Of a stretch of DNA of 64,000 nt, positions 34,695 through 47,879 are shown one piece after another. Every line of letters starts with the position of its first letter. Positions within the stretch are counted from its first letter, which is position 1. Made by a program: the position numbers and the translations under genes. The notes under the pieces are model-generated. The model ran no database searches, had not been told where the DNA came from, and saw only the letters and a program-made list of their open reading frames with translations. Source of the stretch: Acheta domesticus (lineage: Eukaryota > Arthropoda > Insecta > Orthoptera > Gryllidae); the NCBI GenBank assembly GCA_031308135.1, contig JAHLJT010009419.1:179770739-179834738 (forward strand), given 5' to 3'.

Positions 34695-34740
<46 letters not shown>
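34695..34740. repeat. (ATT)n tract at the 5' end of the R4/Dong-type element
   Basis: Perfect trinucleotide repeat on the upstream side of the element. With the tails at 31293-31303 and 29391-29432 it shows the pair lies inside an AAT microsatellite. Confidence 0.95.
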
Positions 34741-34859
34741 CCTTTTTGCCATTTATTCTTATATTTGGAACGCCGTGAACAAAACATCTCCAATAAACCA
34801 AGTTGACTTCTAGCAAAGTTTCATTCGTTATTAAAGTTATTTATTGTCGAAGAACAGGA

Positions 34860-37780
34860 GTATCAAAACAAAAACATAATTAATATTTAAAATAATAAGG
34901 AAATGTACCTTATTTAAATTTAATATTTAAAAATGAAGAAATAGCTTTCAAGGGAATGTTGAGAGTAAAGTTAATTTTACTTTGCTGTTTGTTTCCCGAA
35001 AGTTGTTAATATTAATTTATTAAGTATGCCAAGGTCGTATCCCATGTTGATGAAACTTCCCTTTCGAAGACGGTAAACAAACTGTAAAATGTAGATTTAC
35101 AGCTGAGTGTGCAAAAAAATTTTTAAATTTTTTTGTGAATTATAGGTTAGTGGTGTACTAGTGTTTCTATCTACAAATTCCCCATATAACTTTAAATACG
35201 AAAATTTGCCCCTCCGTAAACGATGTATAAGTCTACAGTACGTCGTAAAGCTTCATTTGATACCCGTTTTCCTACATTCAAGCTCTGATACAGCCATGTG
35301 GGTGAGTAGTGGTCGTTAATGACTGTTAACCGAAAAGCCTTACACCGAAATGGTGGTCTGAAGAAACATTTCAAGGACGGCCGGGTCCTAAACGAGTCAA
35401 CTCTCTAAACGACACAGACGATTCGGCAAACTTCTTGCTATTTTGCTCACGTCGTTGAGACAACTTTGGGGACGTCCCTTGCTGAAAAGTCCTAAATACT
35501 ACATATTTCAGTTTTCTCTGCATCGATTTTGGAACTCTCGAATCGTAATTTTCTTACGGTAAATAACTTGTACTAAAATGACGGTTGGTAAGAAGATATA
35601 ACATGTATATTTAACGGTAACTTGTTAAGTTTATGTGAACTGTATTTAAGCATATGATACAATAATATATTTTTGCTAACTAAACAATTCAGAGGCTAAG
35701 AAGTATTTTTTCTGACGCCATGTCAACAGTCAGAGCTGTTGAACATAGATTCTCCGAACAACCACTCATTCAAAACATCCAAAATCTTCTTTACAACAAA
35801 GAAAAAACAGGATTTAACAATATAATGTCATGGCTCCATTCCCATAAGGCAGACCTGCACAGCATTTTGCACTTTCACTGACGTCAGGAGCTGCGCGCGG
35901 GCAACTCGGGTGCAAATGCGAAAATCGATGAAGGATGGGGATGAGACTCACTCTAGAAGTGGGGACCACTAATCAGAATGCGCAATTCGAAAGATAGCGC
36001 GTAAATTTAAAGAGCAATCGGCAAGAACGTGACGGTCATATACAGTTCAAGTAATACTGGTTTTTGTATTATATTTCAAAAGTTTGTTGTCGGTAAATGA
36101 CAAGGCGAAATATAAAACTACAACGAATTATACATATTAGATTTGGACACCAAGTATTATAATTGCTTGTAGGGCTGATAATGTAACTCGCTTTGCTACG
36201 ATGTAATAACAAATTTAGAGTTGTGCTAAACAAAATTATGATACTGAATTGTTTTTGTTTGATGATGACAGCTGTACTCTATTTTTTCATTAACTATATT
36301 TAATTGAACAGGACGGTTCTATTAAAGCAAAAACATATTGTTCTTGAAAAAAATTATGATTATTTTCTGCTCAAATTTCTGACAAGAATGTACACTCGTT
36401 TACGACATCATATAAAAAAATAAACCCCTTTGCATACTATTTAACAATACCCACGATAATCTTATGATTGTCCGTAACATATCGTCACAGAAGTTTGCTC
36501 GTTGATCTCTTGTATTCAGTTTCATAATGGGGAAAAATGGTTACAAATGTTCTGTCAAACATTACCCTTCTTGGAATTGCCACTTATTCTATTATTATAT
36601 CAATCTTGTTTTGAGAGATTGCTCTCATGATTTTCTTCATTTTGCTCTGATTTGGAGATTATAACATTCCTGGTGAACAATCTATTATTAAATTGCAATG
36701 TTTTTTTAGTTAGAATTAAATAATATTTTTTCTTATACATAAGCATATATTTTAAAGCTACTGCTTTAAAATATTGCTTAAGAGCAACAATGAGCATCTT
36801 ATTTTCTTTAAAAAATTAGAAAAGAAAAATATGTACAGTGGTGGAAACAAATGTGGATATACAGCAGTGCACAGAACGTAAACAGTGAATTATGGCCCTT
36901 GTAACATGAAATACAAGACATAATACATTTAAACAGCGTGAGCATATAATTTAACAGCATGGATCATTGTATTAGACGCCCAGGTATTCAATCTACGCGC
37001 CGCGTCATGCTACATCAGACTTCTCCCCTCCCCACAACGTTTTCTTCTCCCCACTACTTGCACTTTCGGCGCTGCCGCGGGCAGACGATCGGCTCGCAAG
37101 TGCAAAATGCCCACGGGAGCAGGCGTTGTGCAGGTCTGCCATAAGGGAATAACTGGAAATGTAAAAGCTGAATTCACTGCTAAAATGCAACACATTTATT
37201 GAATTTTGATCAGCATATAGATGGTTCTTTAATAGTACATTACGAAACAATGTTGTAATGATGGGTAGTAATACACGAGTGTGATTTTACGATACGAGCG
37301 AGGAACGAGCGAGTATTGTAAACTTCACACGAGTCTATTAATATCCGTTACCTCGAGTTTCATACGGTAATATTTCTACGACTTATGGTAACTTTTAAAA
37401 GTTAAACTTTTACATTGAATCGTTTTGAGGCAATTGACATGCAGGATTCAGCTAAGGCCACCTACCTGACAGCTCCCTTCCCATCGCAGGTGGCTTTGTT
37501 TTACCAGACTGACTGCGAGGGAGTAAATAAATTGCTGCAATAATTCCGACATCATCATTTCTGTTTTTTCTCTTATTTCTGGAGATGTTCAATGTTAATT
37601 CACTAGACATTTTAAACTAGACTTTTTTTTAAGAGAACCACACGGCAGTAACATAACCCAAAATGATTTGCGTTCAAATGTTAACCTTACTCTCTCCACT
37701 AACTACCACTTTTCTAGTCAAATAGGATCAAAGTGAAATTACGATTAAATTTATCTTAAATAATATTTCACGTTAAAATG
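34860..37780. other. Intergenic DNA, nothing recognised
   Basis: AT-rich with a GC-richer patch at 37000-37140. Short frames (36600-36797, 36959-37250) have no identifiable motif. Confidence 0.4.
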
Positions 37781-37782
37781 AC

Positions 37783-37783
<1 letters not shown>

Positions 37784-37824
<41 letters not shown>
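37784..37824. repeat. (AAT)n microsatellite
   Basis: Trinucleotide tract about 25 bp outside the 3' end of the jockey element, so it is not that element's tail. Confidence 0.93.
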
Positions 37825-37825
<1 letters not shown>

Positions 37826-38304
37826 GGAAAGTAAAACTGAGAAGCAGAATATTTTTTTATAATTTATTTTCCTTTTGGATAGACAAATACAAACATCAGT
37901 GTTTATGGTACACTCTACATTTGTTATAATTGCTAATACCTACTTACAGTTAACTTACACTATTCTTAAAATACAACTTACATTACTAATAGGGTGGTAG
38001 AGGTATCTATATAAATATCTCTACTTTGGGTCGAGATCTGAGAATTTATCAAGAAATATGTGGAAAGGAAATTTATTGTATATGCGAGTTCTGTGTACTG
38101 GATTTTGGAAGAGTCTTAGAGGGGTTAGGTTGGGTATGTTTGGGATGTTTCGGAAGAAGTGGGTGAATAAAAATATAATGACAAGTAGTGATATGATAAT
38201 TTTATTTCTTTAAGTGATGTGTAGTCTATTTTGTGATGAGGGCCATGTGTCTGTTCGTTTATTTTTTTTTGTTTATTGTGAGATGATTAGGGTGCGGTTT
38301 AGTA

Positions 38305-38619
38305 TTATTTAGTGTAATATAATGTGGATGCAAAGTAATTTGCTAGCTCGTCGGCTTTCTGAGCAGGCGTATACACTTTTCCTGTGGACGTGTCCAGTGG
38401 TGGGATGGTATTCTTTTTTCTTAATATTTTATTTGTGAATTTCCAAATGGATTTATTGCTAGTGTTTAGTGATTGAAGTAGTTTTTGAAATTGCTGGTTG
38501 TTGAAGTTCTTGATTAATTTGCGTACAATATTTATTAGTATGTTTAGTTCTGATTTTAGCCCTGGTGTTCTTAATTGTGACCATAGACTGCGGATTTTTT
38601 TTATTTGTATTAGTTTCAC
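38305..38619 (-). pseudogene. Jockey ORF2 linker between endonuclease and RT
   Basis: The open frame holds SIWKFTNKILRKKNTIPPLD and TPAQKADELANYFAST. These are the segment that in jockey elements precedes the RT fingers (kkw.lt..il..k..ppL....g..t..eKA..la.yF). The sequence after it matches none of the RT blocks, marking the deletion junction near 38290-38305. Confidence 0.65.
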
Positions 38620-38669
38620 TATTTCATGGGGAAGTTTATATTATTTATAATTGTTGGTGCTCTTTGGTT

Positions 38670-39480
38670 TTAATTCTGTCTCTTTAATTGTAGTTGTTGG
38701 TTGGTGGTTAGTTGGTTGATTGATTGCTCTATTTCTAATGGGTTGGGGAGGATTTCGAATTTAGAAATTGTTGAACTAGTTATCGTTTGAAATTTTTTCC
38801 AGTCACCTTTTAATGTGTTTGCATTTGGTTCTCGGGCATGCGGTGGGGGTATTTGTTGTGTGGTTATTAAGACTGGAATGTGATCCGAATCTAGTTCGAA
38901 TAATGTGGTAGAGTGCAATTTTATTTTTGTGTTGGTGATTCCGATATCGAGGATATCGGGATTTCTTAAGCGTTTGTGAGGGTAATATGTGGGACCTGGA
39001 GGTGAAATTATGTTTAGAATAAGGCGATTTAGTATTTGAGCTAATATTTTCCCATTAGCGTTGGTGTGAAAACATCCCCAGTTTATATTTTTCGAGTTTA
39101 GATCTCCTAGAAGTATGGTGTTATTTAGTTGAAATAGTTTATTTATGTTATCGTGGTCCAGTTTATTATTTGGTGGATTGTATGCTGCAATTACAGTCCA
39201 TGTGATATTATTGATTTCTAAGTTAATGGCAACGGTTTCGATATTACCATTACAAGGGAGAATTATTGGGTAATGTTGAATATTTTTATTAATAACTATT
39301 AGTACTCCACCTCCTTTGATTAGATTTCTGTCGGCTCTGTAAATTGAGTAGTTTGGGATATAAATTTTATTTTTTTCCTTTAAGTGGGTTTCTGTAATGC
39401 AAATTATATCTATGCGGTGTGAATTTAAAAAGAGTATTAGTTCTGTTTTTTATTTGTTATGCAGTTAGCATTCCAGCGTT
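38670..39480 (-). pseudogene. Jockey ORF2 endonuclease domain
   Basis: An APE-type endonuclease that nicks target DNA for priming. Visible motifs are the catalytic Glu block ICITETHLKEKN, NLIKGGGVLIV, the LLGDLNSKNINWGC block and the terminal SDHIPVLIT (His of the active site, near 38880). Frame breaks occur between blocks. The domain is followed by the usual ORF2 linker, not by an RT. Confidence 0.75.
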
Positions 39481-39839
39481 GACGAGCGTAAAATTTTTAG
39501 GGTGTTGTATCGCCATTATTGCCGTTAAAGAAGGCGGAGAATGAATTTTGGATTGAGTTGATTATAGTGGGTATAAGTGTTTATAACATTGGTTATATAG
39601 GATGTAATAGCATTAATTATTGTGTTTATAATGGGAATGTTTTGGTGTGTTTCCTGGGGAAGGTTGATTGAATTTCAATTGTTGATGGGATTTGGGTGGG
39701 CCTGGGATATGGTGCTGCTAATATGAGTGAAATTATTGAGAAATGGTGTTTGGGGAAGGAAAGGGAAGGTGGAGTTTGATTGTAGTGGAATGGATTGGTG
39801 GGAAAATCTTTGGTTTCTAGTTTGGGAGTTGTTTTGGTT

Positions 39840-40969
39840 GACAGTATTCCTTTTTTCAATGAATTCTTTTAGGTAAGAACAGCTGGAAGCTCGATTATTG
39901 GCCGGGTGGTTGCCATGGCAGTTACATTTCGGAACTTGATCACGATTAGGACACGTTACCGAGTAGTGATTACCCGAGCAAAAAGCGCAGCTAATTGAGT
40001 GGTTGCAGTTGTTCTTTGTATGGCCATAATCCAGACACTGCCGACATTGTATAGGACCTTGGGGTTTTTCCTTGCTTCTGGTTTTACTGTATGATTACAA
40101 ATTTGCTTAATGGCTAGAATATTGTCTATTGGTTCTTGTCCTGAAAAAACAGCTGCAACTACTGGGATAGGTTTGTTTTCTTTGTGAAGTCTGGTGATTT
40201 TTATCAGTGAAGGAAAACGTTTTAGGTCTTGATATATTTCTTGGTCAGTAATGGATTGGTTGACGTTTTTGAACACTACAGATAAGTTTTTATTCAACGG
40301 GTCTTTGAAAGAGTGAAAACTTCGATGAGTGGGAATTAAATACCCAATTAAGTTTCGAAAGTCCGTAGGTGAGTTTGCACTTATTTTTATTTTGTTTTTT
40401 TGAACTGCAATGAAGTTGGAGGTGACTTTAGATTTAAGTTCTTTGATGAATGCATTATAATTGATGGTGTCTGCTACTATGATTGGTGGTATTTTACTGG
40501 GGGTTTCACTTTGATCACTAGAAAGGTCGTCAATATGAGCGAATCTATTTTCAGTTGCTTGCTTATCAGGTTCACTTAGAGGTCCGAATCTATTTTTGAC
40601 TGGGACATTAATTAATAGAGTTAAAATTTGTATTCAGGTCACTGTAACCATCATGATTGCCACTAAATGTTTGGATTGTCGCTATATATCATCGTCTGTC
40701 ACTGACCTTTTTCTGGAGTCCGTGGAGTCTTTTTCTGGTAGCAGAACGGTTGGGGGTTGGCTGAGTTGAATTGGTTCCTTGCCCGTAGCGCCGGGGGTGT
40801 TGTGTTCATTGTTGTTCTCCAACGTCACCTCCATTTTGTCTTCGGTGAATTGATTGGGATTATCTGGGATGAAACTTTCCATTGCTGCTGGTTGGTTTTC
40901 ACTGTTATTAAGAACAAGCAATGCAACACTTACGACTTCGCTTGTTGGAGGGTCAGAGCTGCTTGCCAT
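39840..40969 (-). pseudogene. Jockey ORF1 (gag-like nucleic-acid-binding protein)
   Basis: ORF1 proteins of the jockey clade bind element RNA. The frame starts at a good ATG (MASSSDPPTSEVVS) and is interrupted at 40682 and near 40050. Conserved segments are FRNLIGYLIPTHRSFHSFKD (within 40370-40300), the pre-zinc-knuckle region (40297 onward) and, after a frameshift, the knuckles CRQCLDYGHTKNNC and CAFCSGNHYSVTC, then CNCHGNHPANN near 39910. Two or more frameshifts make it non-functional. Confidence 0.75.
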
Positions 40970-41667
40970 TCACTACACTAATTTGCACTGAGTCGCATTT
41001 CACCGGGGTTATTTCGATGAACTATTTATCAGTAGCACTTGTATGGTTCACTTCACTGGTTTGTAAAGTGTCGCGAAGCGACGCGTGACTTCCCGTTAAA
41101 TGGAGTGGCGAACTGCGAAGCAACGGTTTTATCGCAACAGATCTGATAGGGTCGCACAGCAGAGCTCAGACTACCTCTCCCCACCACTGTCGGACGAAGA
41201 ATGATGAATATTTTATTAAATACAATTTTAATGTACTCAATTGAACGAAACATTCGTATAAAGATTCGAATTATTAATCAAATGAGTATCATTATGCAAC
41301 GGGTGGCAGCCATGAAATGACAAAATTGTACAATGGGAGTAGAAAAATGATTATATTAGATCTTTAAAAAAAGTGTATTATTAAAAAGTGTATTATGGGA
41401 TCACCAGTGGAAAGCTTTAAGTTCCAAACTTCATGTTGTACGAAATGTGAGGGAATGTTATCAACGTCTCTCATTATTTTTGAATGATTAAACCTCCAAA
41501 ATCTAAGAAACTCTCTTGTCATGAAAAATGAAATTTATGAAATATTTAATTCAATTAAAGGTTGTAAGTCAATTTGAAATTATCTTAATATTGCTGCTTT
41601 GTTAATATGAACTGAATAATTGTAAAATTTCGTATAATTAAAATTTATGTTTATTTAAATTTACAAT

Positions 41668-43941
41668 AGTGGTGCTACAGAATGGCACATACTTTCGCGT
41701 ATTACATTCCTTTTTCCTTTGGTTTCGACTAGCTATTCGGACTTGCCACACTCACTTGCCAGTTGCCATCTATCGACGCTCAAAGTACGTTTTTTTACAT
41801 TTTATTAATTTTTCACAATTGTTGGAAATTTCCTTTGAAAATTTGGAGCCGTTTTTTAGAATATGGCAAATAAATGCTACTGTAAATGCTAAATTTGATG
41901 ATCTTTTTCGTATCAATTTTTGAGTTTTCCAAACACTTCATTAAAAGTCATTTGAAGTACATCAACTCTCAAATAGAATAGTGTTTATACATTGCTGAAA
42001 ATGTGCATATTAACGATGAGATAGGTCTTTCAAAAAAATTACAGTTGTGAAATTTTTGATAAAACGAAAAAATATCCCAAAATGACCTTCACGTCAAATT
42101 AAAGAGTGCAGTTAGCACTCGCGCATTACCCGTACGAAACATTTAGAGCCATGAATGAGAAAATGACGTTTGAGCGTTTCTGAAATTGCAGAATTTTGAG
42201 CTAGTTTTCACAGAAAACTGTCGAGTTTTCGAGATACTTTACTGTAAATTATTTGCAGCACATGTACTCATTAATATAATGATGTGAACAAATTGCCGCT
42301 AATGTAAATATTGACGTGAGAGACAAGTCAAAACAATTTAATGTTTGTAATTTTTGAAAAAGCAAAAGAATAGAGCAATATGACATTTATGTATCTCATA
42401 GAGTACATTTAGTACTATCCCTTCCAAAAGTTAAAAGAAAATATTTGGAGCCATTTTTGAGAAAATCTTGTTTTGTATTATTTTAAAATTGCACATAGTG
42501 CAGGCAACATTGGCCAAAAACAACTAAAATTTTCAAAACTATACATGACCTTAATTAAAGACTCACTTAGGAGAACAAATTTTATTTGAAGGAAAAATCT
42601 CTTTATTTAATTTTGTAGTTGTAGGAAGATCTCGAAAAAAATTCAAACGTTTGCAGTTTTCGAAAATTCAGAGTTAACAGTGAAATTATGACCTTAGCCA
42701 CCTTAATAAGTGTATTTTACTCTTTTCTTACAAGAAATTTAAAGAAAAAAATTTGGAGCCGTTCCTGAGAAAATTTTGAAAATGCCCGGGGGTCCTAACA
42801 CGTGTAGCCATAATCTCTTTTGTCTGAATCCTTGATACCGAAAAACCAGTTGACGGCAAAACGTCCGTCAGTCTGTCCGTTCGTCCGTCCGTTCGTCCCT
42901 TCGTCCGTCCGTCCGTCGTCTGGTGTATGTGAACAACACTAGCGCCTAAACCATGCGTAACATTTTTTTCCAAAATGAAGAAACCTCTATGTTTGGCCTG
43001 AGTGGAAGCTCTGCGATTTTGAGAACATTCATTAATTTTTTGGGGGGGTACTTTACATGAAGCCTCCTGGACATTTTCTAAACTTGCTCAAAGATAGGTT
43101 CAAATTTTTTCTTTAAATTTCTTGTAAGAAAAGAGTAAAGTACCCTTATAAAAGGTGGCATAGGTCCAATTTTCATGGTTTACTCTGAATTTTCGGAAAT
43201 TGCAAAATCTTGAATTATTTTCGGCGCCTTCCCTACTACAAAATCGAAGATAGTAATTTTCCCTTCAAATACAATTTGTTCTCCAGAGTTATTTCTTTCC
43301 TTAAGATCATGTACATTTTTCTGATAATTTTAGTAGTTTCCGCGCAATATTGCCTGAAACATGTGGAATTTTAAAAAATTACCAAAACAAATGATTTTCT
43401 TAAAAACCGCTCCAATTTTTTCTTTAACATTTTGGTAAGGCTAGTGTGTAATGTACTATTATTTTTGCTGTATTCTGTCGTTTTTTAAAAAATATGCAAA
43501 TGTAATTTTTTTTAAATATCACTCACACCGTAATGTGCTCAATTCCAGCAATTTATAAACAATGTGAGTTGTAAGCGTTAATATGCTTCACAATATTTCT
43601 AATGACGTTTATCTAAAACTCAAAAGTTTTCTCTGAAAAAGAGCTTCAAGTTTCGAATTTACAGTAGTGCTCAAACTCCATTTTATTAAAATAGGCTCCA
43701 AATTTTTCAAAGAAAATTGGCATTTAGGACGAGGTTTTACTCTTCTTTAATATTCTAAAATAATATTTCCGTTCTACTATTAGGAAACCGAAAAATTAAG
43801 AAAATGTAAAAAAAATGTACTTTGTAAATGGCAATAGATGGCACCTGGAAAAAGAATGTGGCAAGTTCGGACAGCTAGCCCAGACCAAAGGAAATAGAAA
43901 ACTAATAGGGGAAAGTCTGTGCCATTCTGTTGCACCACATT
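41668..43941. mobile_element. Large palindromic foldback element, complete
   Basis: The left end (tggtgctacagaatggcaca at 41671) is the reverse complement of the right end (gtgccattctgttgcacca at about 43920-43938). Similarity continues inward through cctttggt, gctagctgt/gctattcgg, cttgccaca, ttgccatctat and beyond, so each arm is about 1.1 kb. The centre (42780-43000) has accgaaaaaccagttgacgg, a (gtccgttc)n-like tract and aacactagcgcctaaacc. No protein of 100 codons or more is encoded, so the element would have to be mobilised in trans. Superfamily unknown. Confidence 0.75.
42865..42920. repeat. Pyrimidine-rich gtccgt tandem stretch
   Basis: Irregular repeats of gtccgtccgttc at the centre of the foldback. 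A shorter version (ccgtccgtctgtccgtctgt) occurs in the copy at about 60790-60809. Confidence 0.85.
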
Positions 43942-44400
43942 TTTTTTTTTAATTTAACAACTCGATTTATCCAATTTTTCGTTCTCAGGGTCCGACAATG
44001 AATTTTTTTCTGCCGAAAATCCGCTTTTTTCGACGTAACTTTCCCTATTCTATAGAGCGTCCAAACATTTGATTGCCGTACAGCACTTATAGAGGACAGC
44101 GTTCCCTCTTTTCGCTCAGCTCTTACGCGCAACACACACAATGCTGGAATCTCAGATCGACGTGGAATGTCGCACTGACCACGACCGTTCACCCTTCTCT
44201 ATCAATGCTTTGCGTAGGTCGTGGCTCCTGTACACGGAAATCGCCGCCGAGCTGCTTTTCATCCTCAGTAAACGAGAGATAAGAGCTGTCACACGCCTCC
44301 GGAGGTCAGACGAGAAACATTCCGTTCTTACCGCTGGGTTGAAAAAATCTCCGGGAAAATTATTTCCCATAGAATTGTTACGAAAAAGTTAAAAAGATGG
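43942..44400. repeat. Partial foldback-family piece and adjoining DNA
   Basis: Positions 43942-44055 (taatttaacaactcgattta, then tctcagggtccgacaatgaa) match, in inverse orientation, the unit at 60600-60700 that begins gggaaagttatgtaatgctg. Positions 44060-44390 carry several overlapping 70-96-codon frames with no domain. Confidence 0.45.
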
Positions 44401-46190
44401 CTTGATATTATAAATTAGCTGAAGTACCCCGCGTTGCTGGGGTAATTATCACAATAATTTATTAGACAAGAAGAGGCATTCATCTATTTCCGCCCTACCC
44501 TGAAACCTTCTTGTATCTATTCTTTTGTATCCCCGCTCAGTCTTGCTCAATCTTTCTCTGCCTTGCTCCCACCTGGAAATACTCTTGTTCTTCTCACTCA
44601 CTTTCTCACTAAAAATGTTTATGTTTTTGAACCTGGGGTTCCCGCCCGCAAATTTAACTCACTTTAAAATTGAAAATAGTAATCAAATCAACCAACAAAA
44701 AAATAAAATACATACCCTCATATATTATTTTTGTGGAATTGTATGTTTTATTCCCATACTTTCAATCAGTTGCCACATTGTAAAACTCATTTTTTTCTTC
44801 TCGCGTATTTATAAAGAAAAGTTTGAAATTGAGATTTTTAATTATTTATTTATGTATTTGATCAAAAAACAGTAAAAACTGTATATGACGTACGGGGGAA
44901 AGATTATATGCCCACATTTTCTTGCGGCCCAAACTTTAAAAAAATTAAATTAATTAAATTTGTTCACATGTCGAGGCAATTGAAATATAAAGTGTTTTTA
45001 ATTAAATTGGACTACGCGTTTTAGGGTCCTCGATAAATAGTGAATGACGGAAAGGTGCCATTAACCACTTACATAATAATAATATCTCCAAAAATCTGAG
45101 ATGACACAGTAGATCCAGGCTTGACCAAAATTTTTCTGTTACCTAAAAAACAACTTTCTATTTTCAACAACCTTGGAAAAATAGGGTTATGATGTAATGT
45201 TAGGTAAAAAAGTCCAGAAAAGTAATTATTTTGTGAATATGTTAAGGTTTATGGTTGTAAATCATAGCCTTTATCACTCCTGACCTTCCAAGGAAGGTAG
45301 CACGTAAGTTGCATCAATATTGGTTCAGTACATTCAGAGATTATCGGCGCTGTAACGCAACTTTCTTGTGTCTTTATTTATTAGTGTAGATTAAGGAGTT
45401 TTTTTAAACAGATATATTGAAGGATAAATTTTAAAAATCTTTAGCTGAAATATCAGTAGCAAACCAAGTCCAACTCCTGGTGAAACAGGTTGTTTATTCT
45501 TCAACACTAATGGATCTTGAATTGCTGTTTTGCACGAAAGACATAGAAATCGAGATCAATGTTACCACTCCCGGAGACTGTTCAGTCTCAAGTCATTTTA
45601 CATGTCCAGTTTATTCACATATTTTTTTTGTAAAATAAACGGAAAATGCCAATTCATAAAGACGAGATGACATGGATGGTATCAGATACTGTAACGGACA
45701 ATGCCTAATGTTCTTTTTGAACATTCAGCTAGAAATCCGCCACATCTTTGCATTTTAAAGTACATTATAAGACATAATTACTGATTGAATGACTTTGGAA
45801 TTAACGTTGTTGATTGTGGAGCGTTCATGCAAATAACATGTCCATCAAATCAGATTTTTCAGAAACAGCGAAAAACTTGTTGTTGATAAGTTATCGCCTT
45901 TTCATACTCTGCTGCTTATTAGTATTGTTACAAAAGTCTACGAATACTGCTATCAAATCAGTTCTTTGCAAGTTAAAAGTTGGACTTGTTTGCTTTTGCT
46001 TGGAAACTTTTGCCGTATTAGCTTTTGGCCGAAGCACCCGCAGATATGTTGGCTTTTGCATAAAATAGAACTACTGTTATCACATTTGATTGGGAAAAAT
46101 TATTTTATTGCAGTTTGTACGCAAATATTTTATTTCTCCGAACAGACAAATATACTACAACAATTTTTGTAGCCAATGTGACCATTTTAC
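44400..46190. other. Intergenic or decayed repeat DNA
   Basis: AT-rich. The part 44845-44950 repeats 2675-2780. The hydrophobic frames at 44525-44875 and 45814-46172 look compositional, and no gene is supported. Confidence 0.4.
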
Positions 46191-47777
46191 TTTCCGATGT
46201 ACTATACGTACGTATAGCGTACGGAATGTCATGCAATGCTGCGCGAAAAAACGGTGGATTTTCGGTCAAAAAAATCATTGCCAGGTCCTCATAACGAAAA
46301 CGTGGATAAATCCAGTTGCTAAATTAAGGAAAAAAATCCCCTAGCACATGGTGCAGCCATAATCTCTGTGAAGTGAGTGGGTCCTTGATACCGAAAAAAC
46401 CAGTTGAAAGCAAAACCGTCTGTACAAAGCGAAAGCAAGTCCGTCCGTCTGTAAACAACGCTAGGGACTTAACTCTCCAGCCGATGTTCTCCAAAATTGA
46501 TATTCCCCAATCGATCTGACCGGTCTCATGGCCCCTTGAATTTAAAATCGATATTTTAATTTTGGGGGGTACTTTACATGAAGCCTTTGGGGCATTTTTA
46601 AAATTTTAATGGCGCCAACAATTTTGACTGAATGTTTTTGTTGAATAGTGTCATTTAAGAGAATGGCTTAGGTCTCAAGTTGGTTGAAAACGCTGAATTT
46701 TTGAAAATTGCAAAAGTTTGAATTTTTGTCGCCGTCTTCCTACAACTACAAAATTGAAGATAGAGATTTTTCCTTCAAATAAAATTTGTTCTCCAATGTG
46801 AGTTCTTTCATTAAGTTTAGGAACATTTTTTTTAACTTTTAGTAGTTATTGCGCAATATTGCGTGCATAATGTGCATATTTTAAAAAAATACAAAGGCAA
46901 GATTTTCTGAAAAAGGGCTCAATCTTCTTTCTTTAAACTTTTGGTAGGCATAGCACTAAATGTACTCTATGAGATGACATGAACGCCATGTTGCTCTATT
47001 AATTTGTTTTTTTTCAAAAATTACATAAAAGAAATTTGTTTGACTTGTATCTCACGTCGTCAATATTTACGTTAGCGGCAATTTGTTCATATTATCATCT
47101 AATGAGTACACGTGATTTAAATAATGTCAAGTAATATTTCTCGAAAACTCTACCGTTTTCTTTGAAAAGTAGCTCAAAATTCCGCATTTTCAGAAACGCT
47201 CGAACGTCATTTTCTCAGAAATGGCTCAAAATTTTGTCTCCAAATTTTTGGAACGGATAGTTCTGATTGCACTCTTTAATATGACGTAAAGGTTATTTTG
47301 AGGAATTATTAGTTTTTTTTAAATTAAACAAATGTAATTTTTTTAAGATCTCTCAGATCATTAATATGCACATTACATGCAATTTGTAAACATTCTTGTA
47401 TTTGTGAGTGTATGTGCTTTAAATGACTTCAAATGAAGTTTTTTGAAAACTCAAAACTTTTCTGTGAAAAAGAGCTTCAAATTTTGAATTTTTAGTAGCG
47501 CTTAAACGTCATTTTCTTAAAAACGGATCCAAATTTATAAAAGAAAATTGTCATTTAAAACGAGGCTTTAGTGTTCTTTAATAGACTTAAAACAATATTT
47601 CTGTTCTACCATGAGGAAACCTTGAAATTAAGAAAATGTAAAGTAAGGCTTACTTTAGGCGCCGAGAGGCGTTGGGCAGCTGGCAAGAGTATGTGGCAAT
47701 TCCGAATAGCTAGCCCAAACCCAAGGAAATAGAAAACAAATACGGGAAAGTACGTGCCATTCTGTAGCACCACTAGA
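46190..47777 (+). mobile_element. Foldback-family arm
   Basis: Starts at tactatacgtacgtatagcg (46201) and the gcaatgctgcgcgaaaaa unit, runs through taaatccagttgctaaatta, the aaaccagttgaaagcaaaac centre-type sequence and the long arm, and ends at the terminal gtgccattctgtagcaccac (about 47756-47775). It has only one arm. Confidence 0.65.
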
Positions 47778-47879
47778 TTGATCTCTAAAGAAATTACGTA
47801 GAACTAAAACTTTTTTTCCAACGGACATGTTTGCTTTTGCATAAACGCTCCTCCATTGTAAAATTTCTAATTCACTTTT

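Larger units (their letters stand above)
37855..41205 (-). mobile_element. Jockey-clade LINE with the RT domain deleted
   Basis: On the minus strand the order is 5' UTR (41205-40970), ORF1 gag (40969 to about 39840), endonuclease (about 39480-38680), linker (38619-38305), then a jump straight to the ORF2 C-terminus and 3' UTR (38290-37855) ending in a short A run. The whole RT is missing. The sequence gaatattt occurs just outside both ends (37847-37854 and 41206-41213) and may be the target-site duplication. If so, the deleted form itself transposed. Confidence 0.75.

Noticed and set aside
33719..34816. Poly-Asn protein upstream of the R4/Dong-type ORF as a separate gene
   Set aside because: The Asn run is the AAT target tract. 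The rest is the N-terminus of the element's single polyprotein before a frameshift.
41668..43941. CACTA (EnSpm) transposon, because some copies end in caccactag
   Set aside because: Flanking bases differ between copies, so the ends do not consistently read CACTA, and no transposase or matching short target duplication was seen.
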